A stretch of DNA of 63,464 nt from Actinoplanes italicus (GTDB lineage: Bacteria; Actinomycetota; Actinomycetes; Mycobacteriales; Micromonosporaceae), in the NCBI RefSeq assembly GCF_003001815.1, contig NZ_PVMZ01000041.1, positions 1-63,464 on the forward strand, read 5' to 3'. A program made the translations under genes and the position numbers. Under the pieces are notes generated by a model. It did not search any database, was not told where the DNA came from, and was given only the letters and a program-made list of their open reading frames with translations. Below, piece by piece: positions 27,800 through 35,867 of the stretch. Position 1 is the first letter of the stretch. Every line of letters begins with the position of its first letter.

Positions 27800-27845
27800 C
27801 ATTAGCGTCCATCGATGACTGCCTGTCAAGGCGCAGTCACGAGAA

Positions 27846-27879
27846 AGCCCGGCCCCACGCCGTTGCGCGGGGCCGGGCT
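27846..27879 (-). terminator. Hairpin downstream of the small membrane protein gene
   Basis: An 11-base stem, AGCCCGGCCCC with GGGGCCGGGCT, loop 12, begins 22 bases after the stop at 27901. It also separates that gene from the hydrolase promoter. Confidence 0.75.
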
Positions 27880-27900
27880 CAGGTCCGGCCGGGTTGACTC

Positions 27901-28182
27901 TCAGTCGTCGTAGCCGGGCACCGTGAGAGGGTGCCGCTCCTCGTCGCGGGCCGCGATGCCGGCCATCGAGCGCAGGTACTGACGCCGGGTGATCTCACCG
28001 TCCATGAGCTGGGCACAGAGGACACCTTCGAGGCTCTCCGGAGCGAACAGGGCCTCCGGGACGATCAGCGGCTCTTCAGCTGCCACGTCCGCCCGCACCC
28101 CGCGCACCGCGAGCACGCAGGCGGCAGCCAGGACCAGGATGAGCAGGGACAGGATCAGCATTGCCACCGCCTTGTCGGTCAC
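27901..28182 (-). CDS. Small single-span membrane protein with SHOCT-like tail
   Basis: About 93 aa from the GTG at 28182: one hydrophobic helix (MLILSLLILVLAAACVLAV), then a soluble part with ESLEGVLCAQLMDGEITRRQYL, resembling the short C-terminal SHOCT domain (a hydrophobic-x-GEIT-x-x-hydrophobic pattern). An ATG at 28161 is an alternative start. A longer frame to 28308 has no support. No function can be assigned; SHOCT tails are thought to aid assembly. It is divergent from the glycan synthase gene. Confidence 0.55.
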   Translation of the reverse strand: MTDKAVAMLILSLLILVLAAACVLAVRGVRADVAAEEPLIVPEALFAPESLEGVLCAQLMDGEITRRQYLRSMAGIAARDEERHPLTVPGYDD

Positions 28183-28361
28183 CGCGGGGCGCTCATGCCC
28201 CGCCTGACAGAGAGAACGGATCACAGGGCGGGTCGGTTCGACGTTTTCGGCTACCGACTGCGACGGAATTTCGAGGGGCACATCCGGACCGATTACGGGA
28301 CACGACACGATCGAGGTACGAGATATGCCCGGATTTTACTAATCCTCGCTATCTTGCCTTG

Positions 28362-30095
28362 GTGCCCGGAAAGAGTGTTATATCCCCCGTGCCGGATTAT
28401 CACGGCTTCAGTCACCTTGCCGGTGATGCCGAAGGAGTTCCCGAGGGCGACTACCGGGTCCGGTTGCGACCGCTGTCACGGCGCCGCCCGGTCCGTACCG
28501 CCCTGATCGCGGTCTTCGCCTTCGCCTTCGAGAGCACCTTCTTCGGATGGCTGCTCGCGTCGGTGGAACTGCCGGACCGCCGGATGCAGACCGTGCTCTT
28601 CGCCGCCACCGTGTTCATGATCGCCGCGACCGCGCTGATCGAACTGTTCCGCCTGGTCAACGTGGTGACCCTGTGCCTGGCCACGTTGCGGGCGCTGGAC
28701 CCGGTGCCGGTGGAGCCGGACGAGCTGCTGCGGGTCGCGTTCCTCACCACCATCGTGCCCGGCAAGGAGCCGATCGAGATGGTGGAGAAGACGCTGCGCG
28801 CCGCCATGCGGATCCGCCATCCCGGCCGCTACCACGTGTGGCTGCTCGACGAGGGCGACGATCCCGAGGTCAAGGCCATGTGCCGCCGCGTCGGCGCGTA
28901 CCACTTCAGTCGCAAGGGCGTACCCGAGTGGAACACCGCGGCCGGTGGCTTCAAGGCGAAGACCAAGCACGGCAACTACAACTCGTGGATCGACAAGCAC
29001 GGCGCCCGGTACGACGTGTTCGTCTCCGTCGACCCGGATCACGTGCCGCTCGAGAACTTCTGCGAACGGCTGCTCGGCTACTTCCGCGACCCCGACGTGG
29101 CGTTCGTGATCGGACCGCAGATCTACGGCAACTACGACAACGTGATCACCCGCTGGGCCGAGTCCCAGCAGTACCTGTTCCACTCGTTGCTGCAGCGGGC
29201 CGGCAACAAGCTCGGCATCCCGATGCTGGTCGGCACCAACAACGCGGTACGCATCAGTGCGCTCAAGTCGATCGGCGGCCTGCAGGACTCGATCACCGAG
29301 GACATGGCCACCAGCCTGGCCCAGCACGCCGCCCGCAACCCGGCCACCGGCCGGCACTGGCGCTCGGTCTACACGCCCGACGTGCTGGCCGTCGGGGAGG
29401 GCCCGTCCTCGTGGACTGACTACTTCAGCCAGCAGCACCGCTGGTCACGCGGCACCGACGAGGTGGTCGTGGCCGGCTTCGCGAAGATGGCCCACCGGCT
29501 CGGCGTACGCCGGGCGCTGCACTACGCGCTGCTGATGGCCTACTACCCGCTGACCGCCCTCGCCTGGCTGCTCGGCGCCGCCACCGCGGTCTGCCACGTG
29601 GTCCTCGGCGTCAAGGGCGTGCAGGTGCCACAGCAGGTGTGGCTGATGCTCTATGTGGACGCCGCCCTCTTCCAGGTCGGCCTCTACCTGTGGAACCGGC
29701 GCCACAACGTGAGCCCGCACGAGGACGCCGGATCGTCCGGGCTCAGCGGAATGCTGCTGTCCACGCTGTGCGCGCCGATCTACGTCACCTCGTTCCTGCA
29801 GGCCGTGCTGCGAAGGCGGGCCGGGTTCGTGGTGACCCCCAAGGGTGACTCGGCCAGCCCTGATCGGCTGCTCACCTTCCGTACCCATCTGCGGTGGGCG
29901 GCGTTCTTCGCCGTCCTGCTGGTCGTGGCCGCGGTGACAGGCCACGCGCACGGGTTCATGTGGCTGTGGCCGGCCCTCAACCTGGCCCTCTGCCTGACCC
30001 CGCCGGCGATCTGGGCGTTGCAGACGCTCGGCCGCACACCTGAGAACCAGGTCATCGAGGAGAAGGAACCCCACATGATCGAGATCTCCGTATGA
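28362..30095 (+). CDS. cslA: Cellulose synthase-like glycosyltransferase
   Basis: About 577 aa: two N-terminal transmembrane helices (TALIAVFAFAFESTFFGWLL; a second at about 85-105), a GT2 catalytic domain with WLLDEGDD, SVDPDH, SITED and QQHRWSRG (the D, DxD, TED, Q(Q/R)xRW set), and four or more C-terminal helices. In Streptomyces CslA makes a beta-glucan at hyphal tips and acts with GlxA, which is the very next gene here (ATGA overlap). Start: the GTG at 28362 follows TATCTT (28350-28355) by the 6-7 bases expected for a leaderless transcript; a GTG at 28389 is also possible. Upstream sequence to 28161 has no coding support. Confidence 0.85.
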   Translation: MPGKSVISPVPDYHGFSHLAGDAEGVPEGDYRVRLRPLSRRRPVRTALIAVFAFAFESTFFGWLLASVELPDRRMQTVLFAATVFMIAATALIELFRLVNVVTLCLATLRALDPVPVEPDELLRVAFLTTIVPGKEPIEMVEKTLRAAMRIRHPGRYHVWLLDEGDDPEVKAMCRRVGAYHFSRKGVPEWNTAAGGFKAKTKHGNYNSWIDKHGARYDVFVSVDPDHVPLENFCERLLGYFRDPDVAFVIGPQIYGNYDNVITRWAESQQYLFHSLLQRAGNKLGIPMLVGTNNAVRISALKSIGGLQDSITEDMATSLAQHAARNPATGRHWRSVYTPDVLAVGEGPSSWTDYFSQQHRWSRGTDEVVVAGFAKMAHRLGVRRALHYALLMAYYPLTALAWLLGAATAVCHVVLGVKGVQVPQQVWLMLYVDAALFQVGLYLWNRRHNVSPHEDAGSSGLSGMLLSTLCAPIYVTSFLQAVLRRRAGFVVTPKGDSASPDRLLTFRTHLRWAAFFAVLLVVAAVTGHAHGFMWLWPALNLALCLTPPAIWALQTLGRTPENQVIEEKEPHMIEISV

Positions 30096-32038
30096 ACCAG
30101 CGACGTCCCACCATGGCGCGCCGGCTGCTCACGCTGGCGGTGATGATGCCCGTGATGGCGGCCGTGGCGATCGTGAACCGGCCCATCGTCAGTTTCGCGG
30201 CCGACCGCTACCACGAGTTCAACATCAACCGGCTGTCCTACAAGCAGCAGTTCGGCCACTGGTCACTGCTCAAGGTGCCGGCCCGGTTCCGCATCAACGC
30301 CATTCACGCCGCGATGCTGCGTACCGGAAAAGTATTGATCATCGCCGGGTCCGGGAACGACCGCGAGAAGTTCGAGGCCGGCACGTTCCGCACCATCCTG
30401 TGGGATCCGCGCACCGACAAGTTCAAGGACGTGCCCACACCGACCGACCTGTTCTGCGCCGGGCACACGTTCCTGCCCAACGGCAACCTGCTGGTGGCCG
30501 GCGGCACCAAGTCGTACGAGGTGCTGGAGGGCGACATCACCCACGCCGCGGGCGTGATGAAGGTGAAGAACGAGTCACCGGATCACGGCGCGCGCACGTT
30601 CGCGAAGGGCACCCGATTCCTCGGCGCGAACGGCCACGCCTACCTGACCCGGGCCGAGGTGACCGTGCCGGCCGCGTCCAAGATGTGGCACGGCAACCAC
30701 ATGATGGTCCACGCCGGTGAGGCCGAGGTGTGGGTCGACGCCGTCGAGGAGGGTGACGCCGGAAACGTCACGGCCCCGGCCCAGTACTCGATCGAGGGCC
30801 TGACCGGCGACGACACCCGCAACCTCTACGGCATCGCCGAGAAGATCACCCGGGAGAAGCAGGAGTACGGCGGCGACAAGACGTCGTACGAGTTCGACCC
30901 GATCGCCGAGCGCTACGTCCGCACCGGCGACCTGGTGGAGCACCGCTGGTATCCGACCCTGGCCCCGATGCCCAACGGCGACATCCTGGCGGTGTCCGGA
31001 CTGGACGAGTTCGGGCGGATGCTGCCCGGTGACAACGAGCGTTACCTGGTCAGCAAGCGCAAGTGGGTGCCCGCGCCCGAGGTCAAGCGGGTCTTCCCGA
31101 CCTATCCCGCGCTGTTCCAGACCAAGGACGACCGGCTGTTCTTCTCCGGCTCCAACGCGGGCTACGGCTCGGACACCGAGGGCCGTACGCCGGGGCTGTG
31201 GGACGTGACCAAGAACAAGTTCCAGGTGGTGCCGGGGCTCGAGGACCCGGGGATGACCGAGACCAGCGCGTCGGTGATGCTGCCACCGGCCCAGGATCAG
31301 AAAGTGATGATCATGGGCGGCGGGGAGGTCGGCGACTCACCGGTCTCGACGGCACGCACCGCGATCGCCGACCTGGACGAGAAGAGCCCCCGCTACCGTC
31401 CGGGACCCGACCTGCCGGCGCCGGCCCGCTACCTGAGCACCGTGGTGCTGCCCGACGACACGGTGTTCACCAGCGGCGGCTCCTCCGGCTACCGGGGTGG
31501 GCCGTACCAGGGGAGGAACCGCAGCGACCTGCTCACCGCGCAGATCTACGATCCGGACCGCGAGGTCTTCCAGGAGGCGGCGGCACCGACCGTGGGCCGC
31601 AACTACCACTCCGAGGCGTTGCTTCTGCCGGACGGCCGCGTGGTGACCATGGGCAGCGACCCGATCTACGACGAGACCGGGAAGAACCCCGGGAAGTTCG
31701 AGCAGCGGATCGAGATCTACAGCCCGCCCTATCTCTTCCAGGGCGCGCCGCCGCAACTCGGCGGCGGGCCGCGCACGATCAAGTACGGACGCGGCGCGGC
31801 CTACGCGACTGCCGACGCGGACCGGATCACCGGCGCCCGGCTGGTCCGGCCCAGCGCGGTCACCCACGGCACCGATGTGGACCAGCGATCGGTGGAGCTG
31901 GGCGTCGGCCGTACCCCCGGCGGGGTGACCGTCACCGTCCCGGACGATCCCGGCCTCGCTCCGTCCGGGTGGTACATGCTCTTCCTGATCGACGACAAGG
32001 GCGTGCCTTCGAAGGGCCGCTGGGTCCGGGTGGCGTGA
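30092..32038 (+). CDS. glxA: GlxA-type copper radical oxidase (galactose oxidase-like)
   Basis: A 648-aa protein with an N-terminal membrane anchor/signal (LLTLAVMMPVMAAVAIV), Kelch-propeller core and C-terminal DUF1929 beta domain. Galactose-oxidase copper-site features are visible: FCAGH (the Cys of the Tyr-Cys crosslink), RNYHSEALLLPDG (axial Tyr and His ligand) and VTHGTD (C-terminal His). In Streptomyces GlxA oxidises the CslA glycan and is needed for its deposition. Its ATG overlaps the cslA stop, a typical cslA-glxA pair. The mature enzyme would lie outside the membrane. Confidence 0.88.
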   Translation: MNQRRPTMARRLLTLAVMMPVMAAVAIVNRPIVSFAADRYHEFNINRLSYKQQFGHWSLLKVPARFRINAIHAAMLRTGKVLIIAGSGNDREKFEAGTFRTILWDPRTDKFKDVPTPTDLFCAGHTFLPNGNLLVAGGTKSYEVLEGDITHAAGVMKVKNESPDHGARTFAKGTRFLGANGHAYLTRAEVTVPAASKMWHGNHMMVHAGEAEVWVDAVEEGDAGNVTAPAQYSIEGLTGDDTRNLYGIAEKITREKQEYGGDKTSYEFDPIAERYVRTGDLVEHRWYPTLAPMPNGDILAVSGLDEFGRMLPGDNERYLVSKRKWVPAPEVKRVFPTYPALFQTKDDRLFFSGSNAGYGSDTEGRTPGLWDVTKNKFQVVPGLEDPGMTETSASVMLPPAQDQKVMIMGGGEVGDSPVSTARTAIADLDEKSPRYRPGPDLPAPARYLSTVVLPDDTVFTSGGSSGYRGGPYQGRNRSDLLTAQIYDPDREVFQEAAAPTVGRNYHSEALLLPDGRVVTMGSDPIYDETGKNPGKFEQRIEIYSPPYLFQGAPPQLGGGPRTIKYGRGAAYATADADRITGARLVRPSAVTHGTDVDQRSVELGVGRTPGGVTVTVPDDPGLAPSGWYMLFLIDDKGVPSKGRWVRVA

Positions 32039-32041
32039 ACG

Positions 32042-33043
32042 TCAGTTGGTGGCCAGCCCGAGGGCGTACTCGGGCCACCACTGACCGGCCGGCGGGGCGT
32101 CCGGAAGGCACGCCCCGTCGGACTCCCCCGGCCGCTTGACCCACAGGTAGGCGTCGACCCGCGGGGTGCCGGTCTCCGCGGTCGGCGCCGGCCCGAGCGC
32201 CCGGCCCGGCGGATTGCACCAGTGCCCCTCGGCGTCACGGGCGTCGACCGGAGCCGGCCCGTTGCCGTTGCGGCTGGTGTCGATCACGAACGGCATGCCA
32301 CCGAGCCGGTCCGAGACGGCCGTGCCGTAGGCGACGTTCGCCTCGGTGGTCTCGAAGTTCGCCACGTTCAGACTGAATCCGTCGGCCCGGCGCACCCCGG
32401 CGTCATCGAGCGCCCCGGCGACCCGGTCCACGTCCTTGATCCAGCCCGGATTCCCGGCGTCCAGGTAGACGCGGACCCCCGGCCCCTGCTTGAACGTCCC
32501 GATCGCCTCGCCGAGCAGCGTCATCCGCTCCCGCGCGGTCTCGCCGGTGACGCAGCCGTCCAGCACGTGCGGCACCGCGTCCGGTTCCAGGACCACGATC
32601 GCCTCGTGCCCGCGAACCACCCCGGCCAGGTCGGCGATCCACGCCCGGTACGCCGCACCGTCCGGGGCGCCACCACCGGAGTGGCCGCCGCAGTCGCGCT
32701 GCGGCACCCAGTAGGGCACCAGCACCGCCGTCCGCCCGGCCGCCGCGGCCGAAGCGACCAGCCGCTGAGCCCGCTCCCGGTAGCCCGGATTCGCGTCGGC
32801 GAACCACACGGCGGCCGGTGACTCGGCGATCCGCCGGAGCGCCTCCGCGTCCGCGTTCCGTCCGGCGGCCTCCCACGCCGCCGCCTGCTGGGCCGCGGGC
32901 GCGTCCGGCTCGACGAAGAACCCGGCCGACTCGGTCACCGTGGGTCTGGCCTGCGGCGTCTCGGTGCGGGCGGGCGGGGTCGGTTCGGAGGTGCAGCCGG
33001 CGAGGACCATCGTCGCCAGGCAGAGCGCAGGAAGACTTCTCAT
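32042..33043 (-). CDS. cslZ: GH6 glucanase lipoprotein, probable CslZ
   Basis: About 333 aa with a lipoprotein signal (MRSLPALCLATMVLAGC) and a GH6 domain: AVWFADANPGY, VLVPYWVPQRDCGG, IVVLEPDAV (general-acid Asp), YLDAGNPGW, GFSLNVANF and the C-terminal WVKRPGESDG. In Streptomyces the third cslA-locus gene is a GH6 endoglucanase, CslZ. Here it is convergent with glxA, its stop lying 3 bases from the glxA stop, instead of following it on the same strand. A GTG at 33067 could add 8 residues. Lipid anchoring would hold the enzyme at the site of glucan release. Confidence 0.8.
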   Translation of the reverse strand: MRSLPALCLATMVLAGCTSEPTPPARTETPQARPTVTESAGFFVEPDAPAAQQAAAWEAAGRNADAEALRRIAESPAAVWFADANPGYRERAQRLVASAAAAGRTAVLVPYWVPQRDCGGHSGGGAPDGAAYRAWIADLAGVVRGHEAIVVLEPDAVPHVLDGCVTGETARERMTLLGEAIGTFKQGPGVRVYLDAGNPGWIKDVDRVAGALDDAGVRRADGFSLNVANFETTEANVAYGTAVSDRLGGMPFVIDTSRNGNGPAPVDARDAEGHWCNPPGRALGPAPTAETGTPRVDAYLWVKRPGESDGACLPDAPPAGQWWPEYALGLATN

Positions 33044-33082
33044 CCGGACGAACGGTACCGACCGCACATACCCGATCGTGGC

Positions 33083-33901
33083 TCAGCGCACCGAGCGTGC
33101 CACCGCAATCGCCTCTTCGAGTGTCCCGATTCCCTCCAACCGGTAGGTGACGGTCGCCGTCGCCCAGACGAGTGCCGGACCCGCGAGCCGGGCGGTCTCG
33201 GTCCGCTCCCGGCCGTCGCGGCCCACATAGGTCACCGGGTGCGGGCCCGGCACCCACGCGGCAGCGGTCACACCGGCCCACGGCTCCACCCATCGCGCGT
33301 CCGGCGAGGTCTTGAAGAACGTGGTGTCGAGCCGGCCGTCGAACTCGTCGAGCCGTACCGCACCACCCCGGTAGACGAGCGTGACCACCCGCGGGCGCCC
33401 CTTCTCGTCCGGGTCGGAGCCGATCACCTCCTCCGGGTCGCCCAGCTCGGCGGGAACGCCGATCAGGAACGCGGCGGACGCGGCGGCCGACGGCAGCGCG
33501 CTCGGCGTGACGGGCAGGGCTTGGCGGGGCTGCTCCCGGCGTACCTCCACACCGGCGATCCGCAGCAGATCACCGATCACCTCGACCACCGCGGCACGGG
33601 CCGGCGCGACCGATGCGATCGACACCACGAGGGCGGCCGCCAGGGCCGCGACGAGCGGACGGACGCGACGCGGGCGCGGCGCGGGGCGGGCGAGGCGGGC
33701 ACGCACCGCTTCTTTCTGATCAACAGCCGCGGGTACGGTCAAACGAGCGCCCAATTCACGCAACTCGCCGATCAGGTTCTCGGTTCCAGGCAGGTCGCGG
33801 GCCTCAGGGCGCCCTCCAGGCTCAGGTCGCTTTCCGGGCTCACGCCGGCCTCCGAGGTCAGGCTGACTTCCGGGCTCACGCCGCTTTTCGGGTTCAGGCA
33901 C
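33083..33901 (-). CDS. Membrane protein, probable anti-sigma factor
   Basis: A 272-aa protein with a Pro/Arg/Gly-rich N-terminus (repeated REPG-like blocks), a cytosolic helix (LIGELRELGARLTVPAAVDQKEAVRARLARP), one transmembrane helix (VAALAAALVVSIASVAPARA, about 83-102) and a ~165-aa extracytoplasmic domain. It overlaps the ECF sigma gene by 8 bases, the normal arrangement for a cognate anti-sigma. No zinc-binding HxxxCxxC motif is present. The outer domain (VTLVYRGGAVRLDEFDG) resembles DUF4367-type sensor parts. The true start may lie inside the low-complexity N-terminus. Confidence 0.7.
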   Translation of the reverse strand: MPEPEKRREPGSQPDLGGRREPGKRPEPGGRPEARDLPGTENLIGELRELGARLTVPAAVDQKEAVRARLARPAPRPRRVRPLVAALAAALVVSIASVAPARAAVVEVIGDLLRIAGVEVRREQPRQALPVTPSALPSAAASAAFLIGVPAELGDPEEVIGSDPDEKGRPRVVTLVYRGGAVRLDEFDGRLDTTFFKTSPDARWVEPWAGVTAAAWVPGPHPVTYVGRDGRERTETARLAGPALVWATATVTYRLEGIGTLEEAIAVARSVR

Positions 33902-34469
33902 CGCGTACCCCCTCCGGCATCCGGTCGCGGAGCCTCGCCAGCGCCCGTGCGGTTCGTGACTTGACCGTCCCCTTCGGCAGGTCCAGAGTGACCGCGGTCT
34001 CCGCCTCGGACAGGTCGAGCAGGTACCGGCAAAGCAGAATCTCCCGGTCCCGATGATCCAGAGCGCGCAGCTGCTCGACGAGGAGCCGCCGCCGTTCCCG
34101 GGCCATCGCCGACTCGGCCGGATCGGGTTCCCACTGCAGCGGGTCCTCCCGGACGGCCGCCCGCAGCCACAGCCCCTCCCGGCGCCGCCGCGACCGCACC
34201 AGATTGCGCGTCTCGTTCGCCACGATGGCCAGCAGCCAGGCCTTGAACCCGGCGTCGCCGCGATACCGGCCCAGCTGCCGGTACGCCTTCACGAACGCCT
34301 CCTGCACCACATCATCCGCGTCCGCCCCGGCGCCGAGCAGCAGAGCGGCCCGGTGAGCAGGCGCGGTGAACCGCGTGACCAGCACCTCATAGGCATCCAG
34401 GTCACCGGCCCGGGCCCGGGCCACAGCGGTCGCCTCGTCAATATCGATGGCCGCCCCTTCCGACAACAC
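33894..34469 (-). CDS. ECF-family RNA polymerase sigma factor
   Basis: A 191-aa sigma-70 factor with region 2 (DADDVVQEAFVKAYRQLGRYRGDAGFKAWLLAIVANETRNLVRSRRRRE as residues 49-97) and region 4 (LDHRDREILLCRYLLDLSEAETAVTL with KGTVKSRTARALARLRDRM). Sequence type and partner fit SigE/SigL-like stress ECFs. The downstream overlapping membrane protein is its probable anti-sigma. Upstream lies a repeat-rich 498-base region and I could not identify an autoregulated promoter. Confidence 0.9.
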   Translation of the reverse strand: MLSEGAAIDIDEATAVARARAGDLDAYEVLVTRFTAPAHRAALLLGAGADADDVVQEAFVKAYRQLGRYRGDAGFKAWLLAIVANETRNLVRSRRRREGLWLRAAVREDPLQWEPDPAESAMARERRRLLVEQLRALDHRDREILLCRYLLDLSEAETAVTLDLPKGTVKSRTARALARLRDRMPEGVRGA

Positions 34470-34569
34470 ACCCTAGAGACACCACCCACCGCACTCAGGT
34501 TCCCGCCCGCCCACCGCCCCGCCTTCCCCACCCCCATCCCGCCTCGCCATCCCCACCCACCTAGGCCCC

Positions 34570-34670
34570 GCGTTCCCCACCCACCCCGGCCTCACGCTCC
34601 CCACCCACCCCGGCCCCGCGCTCCCCACCCACCCCGGCCCCGCGCTCCCCACCCACCCCGCAACGCCCGC
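34570..34670. repeat. C-rich tandem repeat, ~24-base unit
   Basis: About four units combining CACCCACCCC, GGCCCCGCGCT and CCC in the 498-base gap between the sigma and ArsR genes. No gene is supported in the gap. Confidence 0.65.
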
Positions 34671-34694
34671 CCCCGCCGATCCCGCACCCCTGCC

Positions 34695-34741
34695 GATCTT
34701 GTGAGGTTCGGGCTGCTCCAACGGCACAACCACACAAGATC
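34695..34741. repeat. Intergenic palindromic element, copy 1
   Basis: Arms GATCTTGTG (34695-34703) and CACAAGATC (34733-34741) enclose GAGGTTCGGGCTGC, which recurs in copy 2. The repeat of arm plus inner sequence points to a dispersed element rather than a terminator. Confidence 0.6.
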
Positions 34742-34807
34742 GACTACGCGCCCCCGGTCGCACGCCTCTCGCATCCCACCTCCCGCCACCCACCTCCTAC
34801 CTCCCAC

Positions 34808-34862
34808 CTCCCGCCTCCCGCCTCCCGCCTCCCGCCTCCCGCCTCCCGCCTCCCGCCTCCCG
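34808..34862. repeat. CTCCCGC heptanucleotide microsatellite
   Basis: About eight uninterrupted copies of the 7-base unit CCTCCCG, directly before palindromic copy 2. Being a multiple of seven, length change would shift any frame, consistent with no coding here. Confidence 0.8.
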
Positions 34863-34865
34863 CGC

Positions 34866-34911
34866 GATCTTGTGAAGTTCGGGCTGCGATGGCGGCGCGA
34901 ACTCACAAGAT
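34866..34911. repeat. Intergenic palindromic element, copy 2
   Basis: Arms ATCTTGTGAAGTTCG (34867-34881) and CGAACTCACAAGAT (34898-34911) pair with one bulged base. The first 22 bases match copy 1 except one position. Confidence 0.6.
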
Positions 34912-34928
34912 TGCGGGCGGAGGGGGTT

Positions 34929-34986
34929 GGCAACTCACGAAGTCGCGGGCGGACGAGACTCGGCAACTTACGAAGTCGCGGGCGGA
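34929..34986. repeat. 25-base direct repeat reaching into arsR
   Basis: GGCAACTCACGAAGTCGCGG... at 34929-34953 recurs with one change at 34962-34986. The second copy covers the last codons of the ArsR gene (stop at 34968). Confidence 0.65.
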
Positions 34987-35297
34987 AGGGACTCGGCGAT
35001 GCGCTTGATGCGCTGCAGCCGGGCATCCCAGGCCGCGCCGACCGACGACAGCTGGGCCACCGCACGGGCCAGCTGGGCGTCATCCACCCGATACCGCCGC
35101 TCCCGGCCGGATGTGGCACCACGCACGAGGCCGGCCCGCTCCAGGACGACCAGGTGCTTGGCCACACCCTGCCGGGTTACCGAGAGCCGGTGACCGAGGG
35201 TCGTGGCGGTGCCGTCACCGTCGGCCAGCAGCAGGTCGAGCATCCGGCGCCGGGTCGGATCGCCGATCGCCTGCCAGAGGTCGTCGTCGACGGTCAC
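34968..35297 (-). CDS. ArsR-family transcriptional regulator
   Basis: A 109-aa winged-helix repressor: DLWQAIGDPTRRRMLDLLLADG, recognition helix region LSVTRQGVAKHLVVLERAGLV and wing GRERRYRVDD. It lacks the Cys metal sites of ArsR/SmtB proper and belongs to the type paired with SRPBCC (AHSA1) proteins. The GTG overlaps the SRPBCC stop by 4 bases. It probably binds the two GCAACC-type palindromes upstream of the pair. The last codons lie within a 25-base direct repeat. Confidence 0.88.
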   Translation of the reverse strand: MTVDDDLWQAIGDPTRRRMLDLLLADGDGTATTLGHRLSVTRQGVAKHLVVLERAGLVRGATSGRERRYRVDDAQLARAVAQLSSVGAAWDARLQRIKRIAESLPPATS

Positions 35298-35740
35298 GAC
35301 CCGACTTTCAGGGTGTCGGCGTACGGCGCCAGGCGCGGCAGGAAGAAGTCCCAGCCACTGATGTGGTCGCGGTGGTGCTCCTCGGCGACCGCCTCGGTCC
35401 AGCCGCGCTCCCGGAATCCGGTCTCGCTCATCCGCAGCAGCGTCCCGTCGCCCTTCGGCGTCAGGTCGAACGTGACCAGGAACGAGTTGCCCTGCTCGGC
35501 GGCCTCGCCCTCGGGATGGGTCCACCGGAACGCGAACGACCGGGGGCGCCGCACGTCGACGACGGTGAAGGTCTCGGACTTCTCCCCGAACGAGATCCGC
35601 CCCGCCTCGCCGGGCACGAGCGAGTAGTCGGCGTCGTCGGGCCACCACTGCTTGACGTGCTCGGGGCGGCTCACCACGTCGAAGACGATCTCCGGTGAGG
35701 CGTCGACGTAGATCTCGCGCTCGATGCTTGCGTACTCCAT
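35294..35740 (-). CDS. SRPBCC (AHSA1/START-like) protein
   Basis: A 148-aa SRPBCC-fold protein: REIYVDASPEIVFDVVSRPEHVKQWWPDDADY, FTVVDVRRPRSFAFRW and a C-terminal helix (HRDHISGWDFFLPRL). The fold encloses a hydrophobic ligand cavity; these ArsR-linked members have no assigned reaction. GGAGGATGTC precedes the chosen ATG. An earlier frame to 35800 runs through the operator palindrome and is rejected. It is the first gene of the pair. Confidence 0.85.
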   Translation of the reverse strand: MEYASIEREIYVDASPEIVFDVVSRPEHVKQWWPDDADYSLVPGEAGRISFGEKSETFTVVDVRRPRSFAFRWTHPEGEAAEQGNSFLVTFDLTPKGDGTLLRMSETGFRERGWTEAVAEEHHRDHISGWDFFLPRLAPYADTLKVGS

Positions 35741-35751
35741 GACATCCTCCT

Positions 35752-35766
35752 GCAACCTTTGGTTGC
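35752..35766. promoter_or_regulatory. Palindromic operator 1 of the ArsR/SRPBCC pair
   Basis: GCAACC-TTT-GGTTGC, a perfect inverted repeat 11 bases before the SRPBCC ATG. It is followed by GCATG, as in operator 2. Confidence 0.75.
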
Positions 35767-35796
35767 GCATGACTCTAGGCCGCCCATCCGCAACAC

Positions 35797-35811
35797 GCAA
35801 CCATCAGTTGC
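35797..35811. promoter_or_regulatory. Palindromic operator 2 of the ArsR/SRPBCC pair
   Basis: GCAACC-ATC-AGTTGC, one mismatched pair, again followed by GCATG. Its centre is 45 bases from operator 1, about four helical turns, which suits cooperative binding. Confidence 0.7.
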
Positions 35812-35867
35812 GCATGGTGGGGATGACGGCCGGCCGTACCGTCCCGCGACGGCACGGCCGCGCCTCC

